Positions 37,301 through 44,624 of a DNA stretch of 64,000 nt are shown piece by piece. Below the pieces are notes generated by a model that was given only the letters and a program-made list of their open reading frames with translations, was not told where the DNA came from and did no database searches. The stretch spans positions 1-64,000 of the forward strand of contig DASVVS010000042.1 in the NCBI GenBank assembly GCA_036386455.1. Reading direction: 5' to 3'. Both the position numbers and the translations under genes were made by a program. Numbering within the stretch: the stretch's first letter is position 1; each line of letters begins with the position of its first letter. This DNA comes from AC-37 sp036386455 (GTDB taxonomy: Bacteria > Actinomycetota > Thermoleophilia > Solirubrobacterales > Thermoleophilaceae).

Positions 37301-37660
37301 GAGGTCCACCAGCACGAGCGCCGCGTCGCGCTCGGGCCGCAGCCGCCGGGAGTCCGGCCCCGGGTCCCACGGCGACAGGACGGTGTCGCGGCGCCGGAGC
37401 TCAGCTACGAGCCGCGGGCCCTGCCGGTCGAGCTCGGCGCGCGGGCCGCGCAGCAGCAGCGCCTGCACCTCGCTCTCCCCGAAGCCGCGCTCCGACAGCT
37501 CCTGCGCTCGCTCGGACTGCGTGCCCGGAAGCACGAAGGTGCCCTCGTCGAGACGCTGCTCGACCCCGAGACCGATGACGGCGAGCACCAGGGTGACCAC
37601 CGCCCAGACCGCGAGCGTAAGGCGCGGCCGCGCCAGGGCGCCCCGCGTGAGCCTGCTCAA
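34334..37660 (-). CDS. MMPL-family RND lipid transporter
   Basis: 1,108 residues. It has an N-terminal membrane helix (LTLAVWAVVTLVLAVIGLGV) and two clusters of hydrophobic segments: the first spans GVAAMMGLALGVDYSLLIVSRFREE to a helix near residue 365, and the second holds FTVLFALSVDYEVFLLTRMHE near the C-terminus. This is the duplicated MmpL/RND plan. Between them (about residues 490-790) lie many Gly-Ala-rich repeats of the kind seen in MmpL/YhgE-like periplasmic coiled regions. It probably exports the lipid or polyketide made here. It has its own promoter with a palindromic operator; two TetR genes lie nearby. Confidence 0.92.
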   Translation of the reverse strand: MSRLTRGALARPRLTLAVWAVVTLVLAVIGLGVEQRLDEGTFVLPGTQSERAQELSERGFGESEVQALLLRGPRAELDRQGPRLVAELRRRDTVLSPWDPGPDSRRLRPERDAALVLVDLGLEHEARAGEQLAPLRNAVARHVRAPVRAHLSSNTVGGESTSGTALEAAAESQKIAIPVLLVVLLLVFRSPIAAAIPAGAGLAAVGASSGVIALSTELYSLGALAVGVAAMMGLALGVDYSLLIVSRFREELAADPDVSPRDAAATAAATAGRTVMFAGLVLIAAMSIALLLAPGTVLVSIVTGVVVAVVLSLITAAVAVPPALALVGRGIDRWRIGGPAVQSPLLTATAGFAMRRPRMVVAAVLLLLLALAAPALTLKATPPIFTMLPEDHQARKDFEAIRDTLSPGYVTSFEIVLRSDKGPITEPGRLRRIQRFQRSLAKDPAVAGVVGPGPIAERARGLDELPDRLTKLRRDADRASTGIRTLRDGLARAATGATAIEDGALQAGAGARRLEEGSGAAAEGARELERGASLAAAGARDLAGGLDLAAGGASQLRTGAEALETGARQLTDGLSTAERAAADRLDPGARELARGLASGADDLGDLREPASIGDEQIRIAYEALAAMTVGRADPRYADALRAVATAHGAITGEDPTTGQRVRSDYPGLVAALDQATDQLRDAARGAEQLAGGTRELAGGLARLRSGSAALTDGAARLAGGNRDLASGLAFLARTTSDSVLGLQALADGMGQLARGTEQLEGGAGRLTAVERLAEGAARLAEGLDDGHRRSGELQSGIDEASQVAVSFSGFVPRGEDGPAGRAATGYVVLAGVGSSSVAERNQAGMVVNADRGGDTARVYVLPRYFAADERNGELRDRLIERADALGGELGFQTAVGGLAGQYVEFERGAAAYIPALIAALSAVTFLLLVVILRALVLPAVAVLLNIVIVAASFGALKLLFQGDSPLLGGPGLLEVATAAAIFTVLFALSVDYEVFLLTRMHEAHATGRSPGEAILHGIGKTGNVVTGAALIMVAVFVAFSVSEFAIPRQFGTGLAIAVLLDALLLRLFLLPAAMHLLGARAWWLPAWLDRMLPRLDVEGAGRRPPAAT

Positions 37661-37695
37661 TGCCGATCACCGGTCGGAGCACCCATCACCCGACT

Positions 37696-37726
37696 CGCTC
37701 AAGATTGAGCGATGGGCGGATGTATA
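37696..37726 (-). promoter_or_regulatory. Promoter and palindromic operator of the MMPL gene
   Basis: On the minus strand a -10-like TATACA (37726-37721) is followed about 10 bases later by CGCTCAA-TC-TTGAGCG (37711-37696), a perfect 7-bp inverted repeat placed where transcription should start. This is the usual place for a TetR-type repressor to block an exporter gene. No convincing -35 box is seen. Confidence 0.6.
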
Positions 37727-37742
37727 CCAAAGGGTGCGGCCG

Positions 37743-38600
37743 TCAGTTGCGGACGCCTTCCTTGGCGCCGATCGCGTTGAAGCCACCGTCCACGTGGAGG
37801 ATCTCGCCGCTGATCGCGCGCGCCAGATCCGACATCAGGAAGCAGACCGGACCGGCGACCACCTCCGCGTCGCCGGTGTCCCAACCGAGCGGCGCGCGCA
37901 GGTCCCAGGTCTCGCAGAGGTCCTGGAAGCTCGGGATCCCCTGGGCCGCCATCGTCTTCAGCGGGCCGCAGGAGACGAGGTTCACGCGGATGCCGCTCGG
38001 TCCCAGGTCGCGCGCGAGGTAGCGCCCGACGGACTCGAGCGCCGCCTTGGCCACGCCCATCCAGTCGTAGGTGGGCCAGGCGCGCGTGGCGTCGAAGTCG
38101 AGCCCCACGAGGCTCCCGCCGCGCGGCATGAGCGGCGCGAGCGCGGCGCCGAGCGCCTTGAACGAGTACGCGCTGGTGCGGAAGGCCCGCTCCGCGCTCT
38201 CCGGCGGCGTGGTGAGGAAGTTGCCGCCGAGCGCGTCGACCGGCGCGTAGGCGATGGCGTGCAGGGCGCCGTCGACCGCGCCCCAGCGCTGCTGCAGGTC
38301 GTCGGTCAGCCGCTCGTAGTCGGCGGGACTGTCCGCGTCCAGCTCGAGCACGTCGAGCGGCTTCGGGAGCTGCCGGGCGGCACGCTCGGTGAGCCGCATC
38401 ATCCGGCCGAAGCTCGTGAGCACGAGCTCGGCTCCGAGCAGCTGCGCCGTCTCGGCCACCTTGAACGCGATCGAGTGCCGCGTAGCCACGCCGGTGATCA
38501 CGATCCGCTTTCCCTCGAGCAGCCGGCCTCCCGCCGCGGCCGCCCCCGCCATGGCGGCGGCGCGATCCGCCGCGCCGGTGTCGGCGACCGTGCCGGTCAT
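37743..38600 (-). CDS. fabI: Enoyl-ACP reductase (FabI type)
   Basis: 285 residues. The FabI-type glycine loop reads GVATRHSIAFKVAETAQLLGA, and the catalytic pair is Y-x6-K in YDWMGVAK. The C-terminal half SGIRVNLVSCGPLKT, then GEILHVDGGFNAIGA is typical. The ATG overlaps the ALDH stop (ATGA). It supplies the enoyl reduction missing from the FabD operon, so the two operons together make one complete type II synthase; both carry the shared 32-bp control element. Confidence 0.92.
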   Translation of the reverse strand: MTGTVADTGAADRAAAMAGAAAAGGRLLEGKRIVITGVATRHSIAFKVAETAQLLGAELVLTSFGRMMRLTERAARQLPKPLDVLELDADSPADYERLTDDLQQRWGAVDGALHAIAYAPVDALGGNFLTTPPESAERAFRTSAYSFKALGAALAPLMPRGGSLVGLDFDATRAWPTYDWMGVAKAALESVGRYLARDLGPSGIRVNLVSCGPLKTMAAQGIPSFQDLCETWDLRAPLGWDTGDAEVVAGPVCFLMSDLARAISGEILHVDGGFNAIGAKEGVRN

Positions 38601-40204
38601 CCGCCCACCGCTCCGGCGAGGCCGCCCGCCGCGGCGGCCGCGGCGGGCACGGGGTGGCCGAACGCGATCCCCTGCAGGTGCGACGCGCGGAACAGCGGGT
38701 AGTGCAGCTCGCCGTACGGGCCGCCGGTGAGCCCGGTGCCGCCGTGCGTGCCGAGGTACGTGGCGAAGCCGACGTGCGAGTCGTTGATCTTCAGGAGGCC
38801 GCCGTTCACCACGCCGGTCGCCAGCGCGTCGATGACGTCGGGGTCGGTCGCCCACACCGAGTTCCGCAGCCCGTAGGGGTTGTCGTTCATCCAGTCGAGG
38901 AGCTGATCGAGCAGCGTCGCGTCGTCGGGCACGTCGTCCGCCACCACCAGCGGCAGGAGCGGGAAGAACGTCTCCTCGCGCACGCACCGGAGCCGCCGCG
39001 CGTCCGCCAGCCCGCGCACGCGCACGACCGTCGGCTCGAGGAAGGCGCCGTCGATCGCGGGCTGCCCGTCCACACCCACGCGCTCGCCGCCGCAGAGCAC
39101 CTCGCAGCCCTCCTGCCGCGCCTCGCCCAGGAAGTCGAAGAAGCGGTCCATCTTCAGCACCGGGCTGAGCAGTGCCTCAGGCTCGGAGGGATACGCCGGC
39201 CTGATCTCCGCCACGCGCGCCAGGAAGCGCTCCGTGAACTCGTCCGCGATCTCCGGGTGGATCACGGCCTGCTTGGGGACCATGCAGATCTGGCTCGAGC
39301 CGTAGAACGACTCGGTCAGCGCCTGCGCCGCGGCGTCCAGGTCGGCGTCGCGCCAGACCACGAAGGCGTCGTTGCCCGACAGCTCGAGGATCGGCTTCTT
39401 GCCGGCGGCGATGCACTCCTGGCCGAAGCGCAGCCCGGAGCTGCTGTCGCCGAAGAACATGATGTCGTCCACGAGCGGGCTCTCCACCCAGGCCTTGATG
39501 ATCCGCTTCGAGTAGCCGCACACGAGGTTGAGCGTGCCCGGCGGCATCTCGTGCTCCTGGAGCACGGGAAGCACGACCTCGCGGAACAGGTACATCACGC
39601 CCAGCGGCGCAGTCTTCGGGGCTTTCACCACGAGCGCGTTGCCGGCGAGCAGCGCCATCAGCCCGAGCGCCGCGTTGGACGCGGCGGCGTTCTGGGGCGG
39701 GTTGATGCACACGACGCCGTCGGGCTTGCGGGTCAGCAGCATCCGCCGCTCGCCGTCGTCGAACGTCTGCGAGATCTGTCCGAACGCCCAGTCGAGCGCC
39801 TCGGGGCTGCTCGCCCGGACGATCCCGTCGGCCTCCCACTCGGCCAGCCGGCGCGGGTGGCCCTCCGCGACGAGGATGTCCACGAACTCGTCGTAGTGCT
39901 CGCGGATCCGGTCGTTGAGCGCCGTGCCGAGGGCCTTGCGGGCACCGAGCGGCACCCGGCGCAGCTCGCGCTTGGCCCCCGCGGCGGCCTCGAGCGCCGC
40001 GAGGTTCTCCTCGTCGCCGCCGACCGCGCAGCGCGCGGCCAGCAGTGCGACGTCGGCCTCGTCCACCTCGCGGCCCAGCTCCATCCCGCGCTTGGCGTTG
40101 AACGCGCGCCGCGGGTCGCGGATGAGCGCCTCGGCGTGCGGGACGTAGGTCCAGCCGGTGCCCTCGCTGTCCCGCCCGCCGATGTGCAGCGAGTACGACC
40201 TCAC
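38597..40204 (-). CDS. Aldehyde dehydrogenase-family protein
   Basis: 535 residues. It starts with GTG in a GTGA overlap with the TrpB-like gene, so the two are translationally coupled. The ALDH fold is shown by the cofactor region VVKAPKTAPLGVMYL, general-base Glu in LELSGNDAF, the nucleophile Cys in YGSSQICMVPKQAVIHP and the closing VNGGLLKINDSH. The substrate is unknown. Possibilities are oxidation of an amine-oxidase-derived aldehyde or reduction of an acyl thioester to an aldehyde. Confidence 0.88.
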   Translation of the reverse strand: MRSYSLHIGGRDSEGTGWTYVPHAEALIRDPRRAFNAKRGMELGREVDEADVALLAARCAVGGDEENLAALEAAAGAKRELRRVPLGARKALGTALNDRIREHYDEFVDILVAEGHPRRLAEWEADGIVRASSPEALDWAFGQISQTFDDGERRMLLTRKPDGVVCINPPQNAAASNAALGLMALLAGNALVVKAPKTAPLGVMYLFREVVLPVLQEHEMPPGTLNLVCGYSKRIIKAWVESPLVDDIMFFGDSSSGLRFGQECIAAGKKPILELSGNDAFVVWRDADLDAAAQALTESFYGSSQICMVPKQAVIHPEIADEFTERFLARVAEIRPAYPSEPEALLSPVLKMDRFFDFLGEARQEGCEVLCGGERVGVDGQPAIDGAFLEPTVVRVRGLADARRLRCVREETFFPLLPLVVADDVPDDATLLDQLLDWMNDNPYGLRNSVWATDPDVIDALATGVVNGGLLKINDSHVGFATYLGTHGGTGLTGGPYGELHYPLFRASHLQGIAFGHPVPAAAAAAGGLAGAVGG

Positions 40205-41556
40205 TTCGTGGCCACCGCCTCGAGCCTGGGGTCGTTGAACGCCTCGTCGGCGCTGGAGCGGAGCTCGCCGGCGTGGAAGCGCCCGTACGCCTCGAGGTCG
40301 AGGAGCCCGTGCCCGCTGTAGCAGAACACGATCGTCGCCTTGCGGCCGTTCTGCTTGCACTCGTTCGCGATGTCGATCACCGCGCGGATCGCGTGCGCCG
40401 TCTCCGGCGCGGGCAGCAGCCCGTGCAGGCGTGCGAACTGCGAGCCGGCCTCGAACACGTCGAGCTGGTCGTAGGCGACCGCGTCCACGAGCCCCTCGTC
40501 GCGCAGCAGGCCCATCAGCGGCGCGGCGCCGTGGTAGCGCAGCCCGCCCGCGTGGATCGGCGGCGGCACGAAGTCGTGCCCGAGCGTGTACGTCTTGGCC
40601 GCGATCCCGGCACCGGTCGCGTCGGCGAAGTCGTAGCGGTACTCGCCGTTCGTGAGCGTCGCGCACGCGGCGGGCTCGGCGGCGACCATCGTGATGTCCG
40701 CGCCCGCGAGCTTGTCCGGCACGAATGGCAGGCAGAAGCCGCCCATGTTGCTTCCGCAGCCGACCGACGCCACGAGGTAGTCGGGCGTCCGCCCGGCCAG
40801 CTCGAGCTGCTCGCGCAGCTCCAGGCCCACGACGGTCTGGTGCAGCAGCACGTGGTTGCCGAACGCGCCCATCGACAGCCGCGCCCCCTCGTCGCGCAAC
40901 ACCGCCTCGAGCGCCTCGCTCACCGCGGTGCCCTCGCTGCCCGGGTGGTCCGGCACCTCGGCCAGCACGCTGCGGCCGTACTCGGTGTCCTCGCCCGGGC
41001 TCGGGTGGATCGTCGCGCCGTAGGTCTGCATCAGGTAGCGGCGGTACGGCTTGTGGTGGTAGCTCGCGCGCACCATGTAGACGACGACCTCGATCCCCGC
41101 AAGCGAACCGGCCAGCGCCAGCGCCGAGCCCCACTGGCCGGCGCCGGTGTCGGTCACGAGCGTCTTGACGCCGTCGTTCTTGGCGAGGAAGGCCTGCGCG
41201 AGCGCGGAGTTGAGCTTGTGGCTCCCCGACGGGCTCGAGCCCTCGTACTTGAACCAGATCTCGGCCGGGGTGTCGAGCGCGCGCTCCAGCGCGACGGCGC
41301 GGTAGAGCGGCGTCGGGCGCCACAGCCGGTAGGCCTCGAGCACGGGCTTCGGGATCCCGATCCAGTTCTCGAGCGAGAACTCCTGCGCCGCGATCGAGCG
41401 CGGCGACATGCGCTCCATGTACTCCGGCGTGACCGGCTCGTTCGTGGAGCCGTCGAGGTACGGCTCCGGCAGCCGCGGCAAGTCCGGCAGCACGTTGTAC
41501 CAGCGCTCGGGCGCATCGGCCATGGGTAGGTCGACTCTCTCGATGAACTGCTGCAT
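40201..41556 (-). CDS. TrpB2-like PLP-dependent enzyme (tryptophan synthase beta-like)
   Basis: 451 residues from an ATG preceded by AGGGGGAA; an upstream GTG at 41619 would precede the proposed transcription start. The PLP lysine is in GSHKLN, the phosphate loop in GCGSNMGG and a TrpB2-type segment in PAPETAHAIRAV. No trpA lies nearby. The catalytic Glu of the usual ETGAGQ motif is Asp here (DTGAGQWG), so indole-plus-serine chemistry may be altered. It leads the TrpB-ALDH-FabI operon. A role in making an unusual beta-substituted amino acid is inference. Confidence 0.85.
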   Translation of the reverse strand: MQQFIERVDLPMADAPERWYNVLPDLPRLPEPYLDGSTNEPVTPEYMERMSPRSIAAQEFSLENWIGIPKPVLEAYRLWRPTPLYRAVALERALDTPAEIWFKYEGSSPSGSHKLNSALAQAFLAKNDGVKTLVTDTGAGQWGSALALAGSLAGIEVVVYMVRASYHHKPYRRYLMQTYGATIHPSPGEDTEYGRSVLAEVPDHPGSEGTAVSEALEAVLRDEGARLSMGAFGNHVLLHQTVVGLELREQLELAGRTPDYLVASVGCGSNMGGFCLPFVPDKLAGADITMVAAEPAACATLTNGEYRYDFADATGAGIAAKTYTLGHDFVPPPIHAGGLRYHGAAPLMGLLRDEGLVDAVAYDQLDVFEAGSQFARLHGLLPAPETAHAIRAVIDIANECKQNGRKATIVFCYSGHGLLDLEAYGRFHAGELRSSADEAFNDPRLEAVATK

Positions 41557-41615
41557 TGTTCCCCCTGGTTCGACGCTCTCAGGACCCCACGCGGCCCTGC
41601 CGGACCCGCGGCGCG

Positions 41616-41689
41616 ACACTACGGACGCACCGCCGCGGCAACGGCTCCCCGCATCGCGATTTCCCCCGGTGGGTGGCGATAAGCCACCC
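41616..41689 (-). promoter_or_regulatory. Shared 32-bp element, copy 2, with TAGTGT -10 box, ahead of the TrpB operon
   Basis: On the minus strand, 41689-41658 begins GGGTGG and ends GGGGGAAATC. TAGTGT (41621-41616) follows after 36 bases. The leader from there to the ATG at 41556 is about 55 bases and includes the ribosome site. The two G-rich boxes are 22 bp apart. Confidence 0.65.
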
Positions 41690-41707
41690 GCGAGCGCGAG
41701 AAGCCGG

Positions 41708-42358
41708 TCAGGCGGCGTCGGGGCGCGCGGCGTCGGCCGCCATCCGCGCCGCGAGCCCTTCGAGGATCAGGCTGAGCACCTCGCCGAGCGTCTCGTCGGG
41801 CACCGCGTCCGGGTCGGCGATCCGCTCCTCGGCGAGACCGGTCGCGAACGCGATCAGGCCGGTGGCGAGACGCTCGGCGTCGACGGGCAGCCGCCCGCCG
41901 GCACGCGCCTCCAGGGTCTGGGCGACCCTCGTCCTGAGTGCGCGCTGGCGCTCCACGTAGTGCTCGCGCAGCCCAGGGTCGCGCACCGCCAGCGCCCAGT
42001 ACTCGTGCATCAGGAGGAACATCTGGCGCTGCTCGTCCACGACCCGCGCGAGTCCGCTGCTCACCGCGGGGGTGGGGTCGCTCCCCGTGCCGGCGCGCTC
42101 CATGAACTCGAGGAACTCCCGCACGCGGCTGTCGACCCGCTCCTCGACCAGCGCGAAGAAGAGCTCCTGCTTGCTCGCGAAGTGCCAGTAGAGCGCGCCC
42201 TTCGTCGCCCCCGCCGCCGCGGCCACGTCGTCGACCGAGGCGCCGCGGTAGCCGCTCTCGCCGAACACGCGCTCGGCCGCGTCGAGGAGCCGTTCGCGCG
42301 CGGTCCCGCGGAGCCCCGCGCGGCGGCCGTCCCGCCGCGCGGGGGTCGCGGAGCTCAT
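41708..42358 (-). CDS. TetR-family transcriptional regulator
   Basis: 216 residues, ATGA overlap with the DUF3050 gene. N-terminal helix-turn-helix: RERLLDAAERVFGESGYRGA, then DDVAAAAGATKGALYWHF with the usual K-x-x-LYWHF ending. The C-terminal ligand domain resembles the AcrR-like TetR_C group. It is the last gene of the FAD/adenylase operon. It could repress the MMPL gene through the palindrome at 37696 or act on its own operon; which one is not shown. Confidence 0.88.
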   Translation of the reverse strand: MSSATPARRDGRRAGLRGTARERLLDAAERVFGESGYRGASVDDVAAAAGATKGALYWHFASKQELFFALVEERVDSRVREFLEFMERAGTGSDPTPAVSSGLARVVDEQRQMFLLMHEYWALAVRDPGLREHYVERQRALRTRVAQTLEARAGGRLPVDAERLATGLIAFATGLAEERIADPDAVPDETLGEVLSLILEGLAARMAADAARPDAA

Positions 42359-43119
42359 GCCCCTGCCACCGCGGCCTCCGTCTCGCGAATGTCCGCGAGA
42401 ACGCCGTCCCACAGCCGCGAGCGAGCCTCGATCGCCTCGACCGCGACCTCCTCGGCGCGCTGGATGCGCTCCAGGTCGTCCTCGCACAGGACCGCCAGCA
42501 GCCTCAGCGCCAGTGGACCGTGCTCGTCGTGGTCGAGGGTGATGTGCCGCTCGAGGTAGTGCTTGAACACCGGCGCCGAGTCGACCGCGTCCCCGAGGCC
42601 GCCCTGCACGCCGCCGAGCACGTCCGGCAGCAGGTTCTCGCGGCCGTGGCAGAACGAGGCCGCGACCTCGTGCGGCTCGCCGTCCCGCGCGACCGACAGC
42701 GTGTGCGTGACGAACTCGCGCACCGTCGGCGGGATGTCGTCGCTCTGCAGCGCCTCGAGGGCGTCCTGCCCCTGCGCCATGCGCTCGAGGAAGCCGTTGA
42801 TCGGCCCGCGATCGGCGCCCAGCTCGTCCATCGCCCGCAGGTAGAGCTCGAAGTGGCTGATGTAGCCGCCGCCCACGTCCTCGTCGCACTCCTCGGCAAG
42901 CACGATCTCGGTGATGAAGCGGGCGTGCTCGGACTTGCCCCGCGGGCGCCACGGCACCTCGAGGCACGACACCTCGCGCTGCAGGCGCTTGAGCAGGCTG
43001 AAGAAGTCCCACACGGCGAACACGTGGTGCTTCATCAGCAGGCGCGCACGCTCCGGCGAGCTCAGCTCCGCATAGAGCGGGTGGTTGACCAGCCGCTCCC
43101 GCGCGTCGGTCATGTACAT
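42355..43119 (-). CDS. DUF3050-type protein, heme-oxygenase-like diiron oxidase fold (predicted)
   Basis: 254 residues. The sequence follows the DUF3050 pattern: HPLYAEL near the start, KHHVFAVWDFFSLLKRLQ, FITEIVLAEECDED, YISHFELYLRAMDE, then LERHITLDHDEHGPLALRLL. His/Glu/Asp residues in these helices match the ligand spacing of heme-oxygenase-like diiron oxidases (a superfamily including UndA, BesC and SznF). That assignment is inference and no reaction is known to me for DUF3050. AGGAGGGG lies just before the double start ATG-TAC-ATG. Neighbours are a flavin amine oxidase and a TetR gene in the same operon. Confidence 0.75.
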   Translation of the reverse strand: MYMTDARERLVNHPLYAELSSPERARLLMKHHVFAVWDFFSLLKRLQREVSCLEVPWRPRGKSEHARFITEIVLAEECDEDVGGGYISHFELYLRAMDELGADRGPINGFLERMAQGQDALEALQSDDIPPTVREFVTHTLSVARDGEPHEVAASFCHGRENLLPDVLGGVQGGLGDAVDSAPVFKHYLERHITLDHDEHGPLALRLLAVLCEDDLERIQRAEEVAVEAIEARSRLWDGVLADIRETEAAVAGA

Positions 43120-43132
43120 GTCCCCTCCTAAC

Positions 43133-43148
43133 CCGGCGCTGACGCCGG
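43133..43148 (-). promoter_or_regulatory. Intergenic hairpin upstream of the DUF3050 gene
   Basis: CCGGCG-CTGA-CGCCGG (plus-strand reading), a perfect 6-bp stem in the 38-base gap between the amine oxidase stop and the DUF3050 ribosome site. It may adjust message levels within the operon; a weak terminator is also possible. Confidence 0.4.
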
Positions 43149-43157
43149 CCCGTTTGC

Positions 43158-44609
43158 TCAGCCGCTCGGCTTGTACAGACCGGTCGGTATGGGCTCCACG
43201 GGCTCGGGGTGCGATCTCGCCCGGCGGAGGGTCCGATCTCGCACCACCGGGTGAGATGCGGCCTCGAGGATCTCGCGCGCGGCGCGGCGCCCCGAGTCGA
43301 CGGCGCCGCCCATCGAACCCATCTGATGCACGCCGCTCTCGGTGCCGGCCCAGTGCACGAGGCCGACGGGCCGGCGCAGCGCGGTGCCATACGCCGTGTA
43401 GACGCCGGGCGGGCAGAAGCCGTGGTAGCAGCCGCGGGTGAACTCCTCGTCCATCCAGTTCTTCTCGACGAAGTGGTCGACAGCGCGTGCGCGCGTGCCG
43501 AAGAAGCGTGCGAGCGCCGACATGACCGCCTCACGGCGCTCGGCGGGAGAGCGCCGCGCCATCGCGCGCGCGGCCGAGCCGACGACGAACGCCGACAGCA
43601 CGCCCGGGACTCCGTCGGGCGGGGAGGTGTCGAACGTCACGCGCACCGGCCCGTCCGGGCTCGTGGCCTGGCCGGTCAGACCCCGGGCGCGCCACCACGG
43701 CTCGTCGTAGACCACCAGGCACTTGATGGCGGCGCCGGCCGGCATCCGCTGCGCGAGCTGGTCACGGAGGCCGGGGAGCGGGGGGTCGTAGTCGATGCGG
43801 CCGGCGAGCGTGACTGGGATCGCGATCACGGCCCGCCGCGCGCGTGCCTCGAAGCCGGGGCCGGAGAGGACGACGCTGTCGGTGCGCTGCTCCACGCGGC
43901 GTACCGGCGAGCGCAGCTCGAGCTCGCCGGCGAGTGGCTCGGCCATGCGGATCGGGATCGACTGCGCGCCACCCTCGAAGCGGTACTTCTGGATGCCGCC
44001 GCGGACCTCCATCAGGTAGCCGAAGCCGCCCGACACGCGCGCGTAGTAGAGAACGTGGAGGAACGACAGGTCCGCAGGCGTGGCGCAGTACGCGCACTCG
44101 GTGCCGAGCGCGATCAGCTCGCGCGCGCCCTCGGTCACGATGTTGCGGCGGCACCAGTCGGCGAACGTCTGGCCGTCCCACTCGCGAGCACGCGGCGCGT
44201 CCCACGGCCGCCCCGGCGGGATCGTGCGCACGAGCCGCTCGATCCGGACGATCGCCTGCGCCATGTCGGCCATGGCCGCCGGGTTGCCGATAGGGAACAG
44301 ACCGCCGTACTCGAGCCGGCGCCCGCGCCGGTAGGTGATGCGCAGCCCCTCGTCGTAGCTCGCGAACCGCTTGACGCCCACCGAGGCGGCGAGCTCGGCG
44401 ATCGCGGTGCTCTTGTCGCCGAAGTACTCGCCACCCAGGTCCACGTAGCGCCCCTCGCCGAGCGGGTGCCGGAGCAGGCGGCCGCCGACGCGGTCACGCC
44501 CCTCGAGCACCGTCACCGACAGCCCGGCGGTCTTCAGCTCATGCGCCGCCGTGAGCCCCGCCAGCCCCGCGCCGACGATCGCGACGTCCGCCTCGATTCG
44601 GCGCGTCAC
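43158..44609 (-). CDS. Flavin amine oxidase (monoamine/amino-acid oxidase family)
   Basis: 483 residues, GTG start 15 bases after the adenylase stop. FAD-binding loop VGAGLAGLTAAHELKTAG with GRDRVGGR; a C-terminal WAGTESGVHQMGSMGGAVDSG, where the usual motif is W-x-GYMDGAVRSG. The family oxidises amines or amino acids to imines. Within a cluster holding a TrpB-like enzyme, oxidation of a tryptophan-like amino acid is a reasonable guess. Changes in the GYMDGA segment, which lines the flavin and the aromatic cage, suggest an unusual substrate. Confidence 0.88.
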   Translation of the reverse strand: MTRRIEADVAIVGAGLAGLTAAHELKTAGLSVTVLEGRDRVGGRLLRHPLGEGRYVDLGGEYFGDKSTAIAELAASVGVKRFASYDEGLRITYRRGRRLEYGGLFPIGNPAAMADMAQAIVRIERLVRTIPPGRPWDAPRAREWDGQTFADWCRRNIVTEGARELIALGTECAYCATPADLSFLHVLYYARVSGGFGYLMEVRGGIQKYRFEGGAQSIPIRMAEPLAGELELRSPVRRVEQRTDSVVLSGPGFEARARRAVIAIPVTLAGRIDYDPPLPGLRDQLAQRMPAGAAIKCLVVYDEPWWRARGLTGQATSPDGPVRVTFDTSPPDGVPGVLSAFVVGSAARAMARRSPAERREAVMSALARFFGTRARAVDHFVEKNWMDEEFTRGCYHGFCPPGVYTAYGTALRRPVGLVHWAGTESGVHQMGSMGGAVDSGRRAAREILEAASHPVVRDRTLRRARSHPEPVEPIPTGLYKPSG

Positions 44610-44624
44610 TTCCGCTCCGGCCGT

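Noticed and set aside
34334..37660. Frameshift in the central Gly-Ala-rich part of the MMPL gene
   Set aside because: The frame stays open with normal codon use throughout, and such repeats are common in the family.
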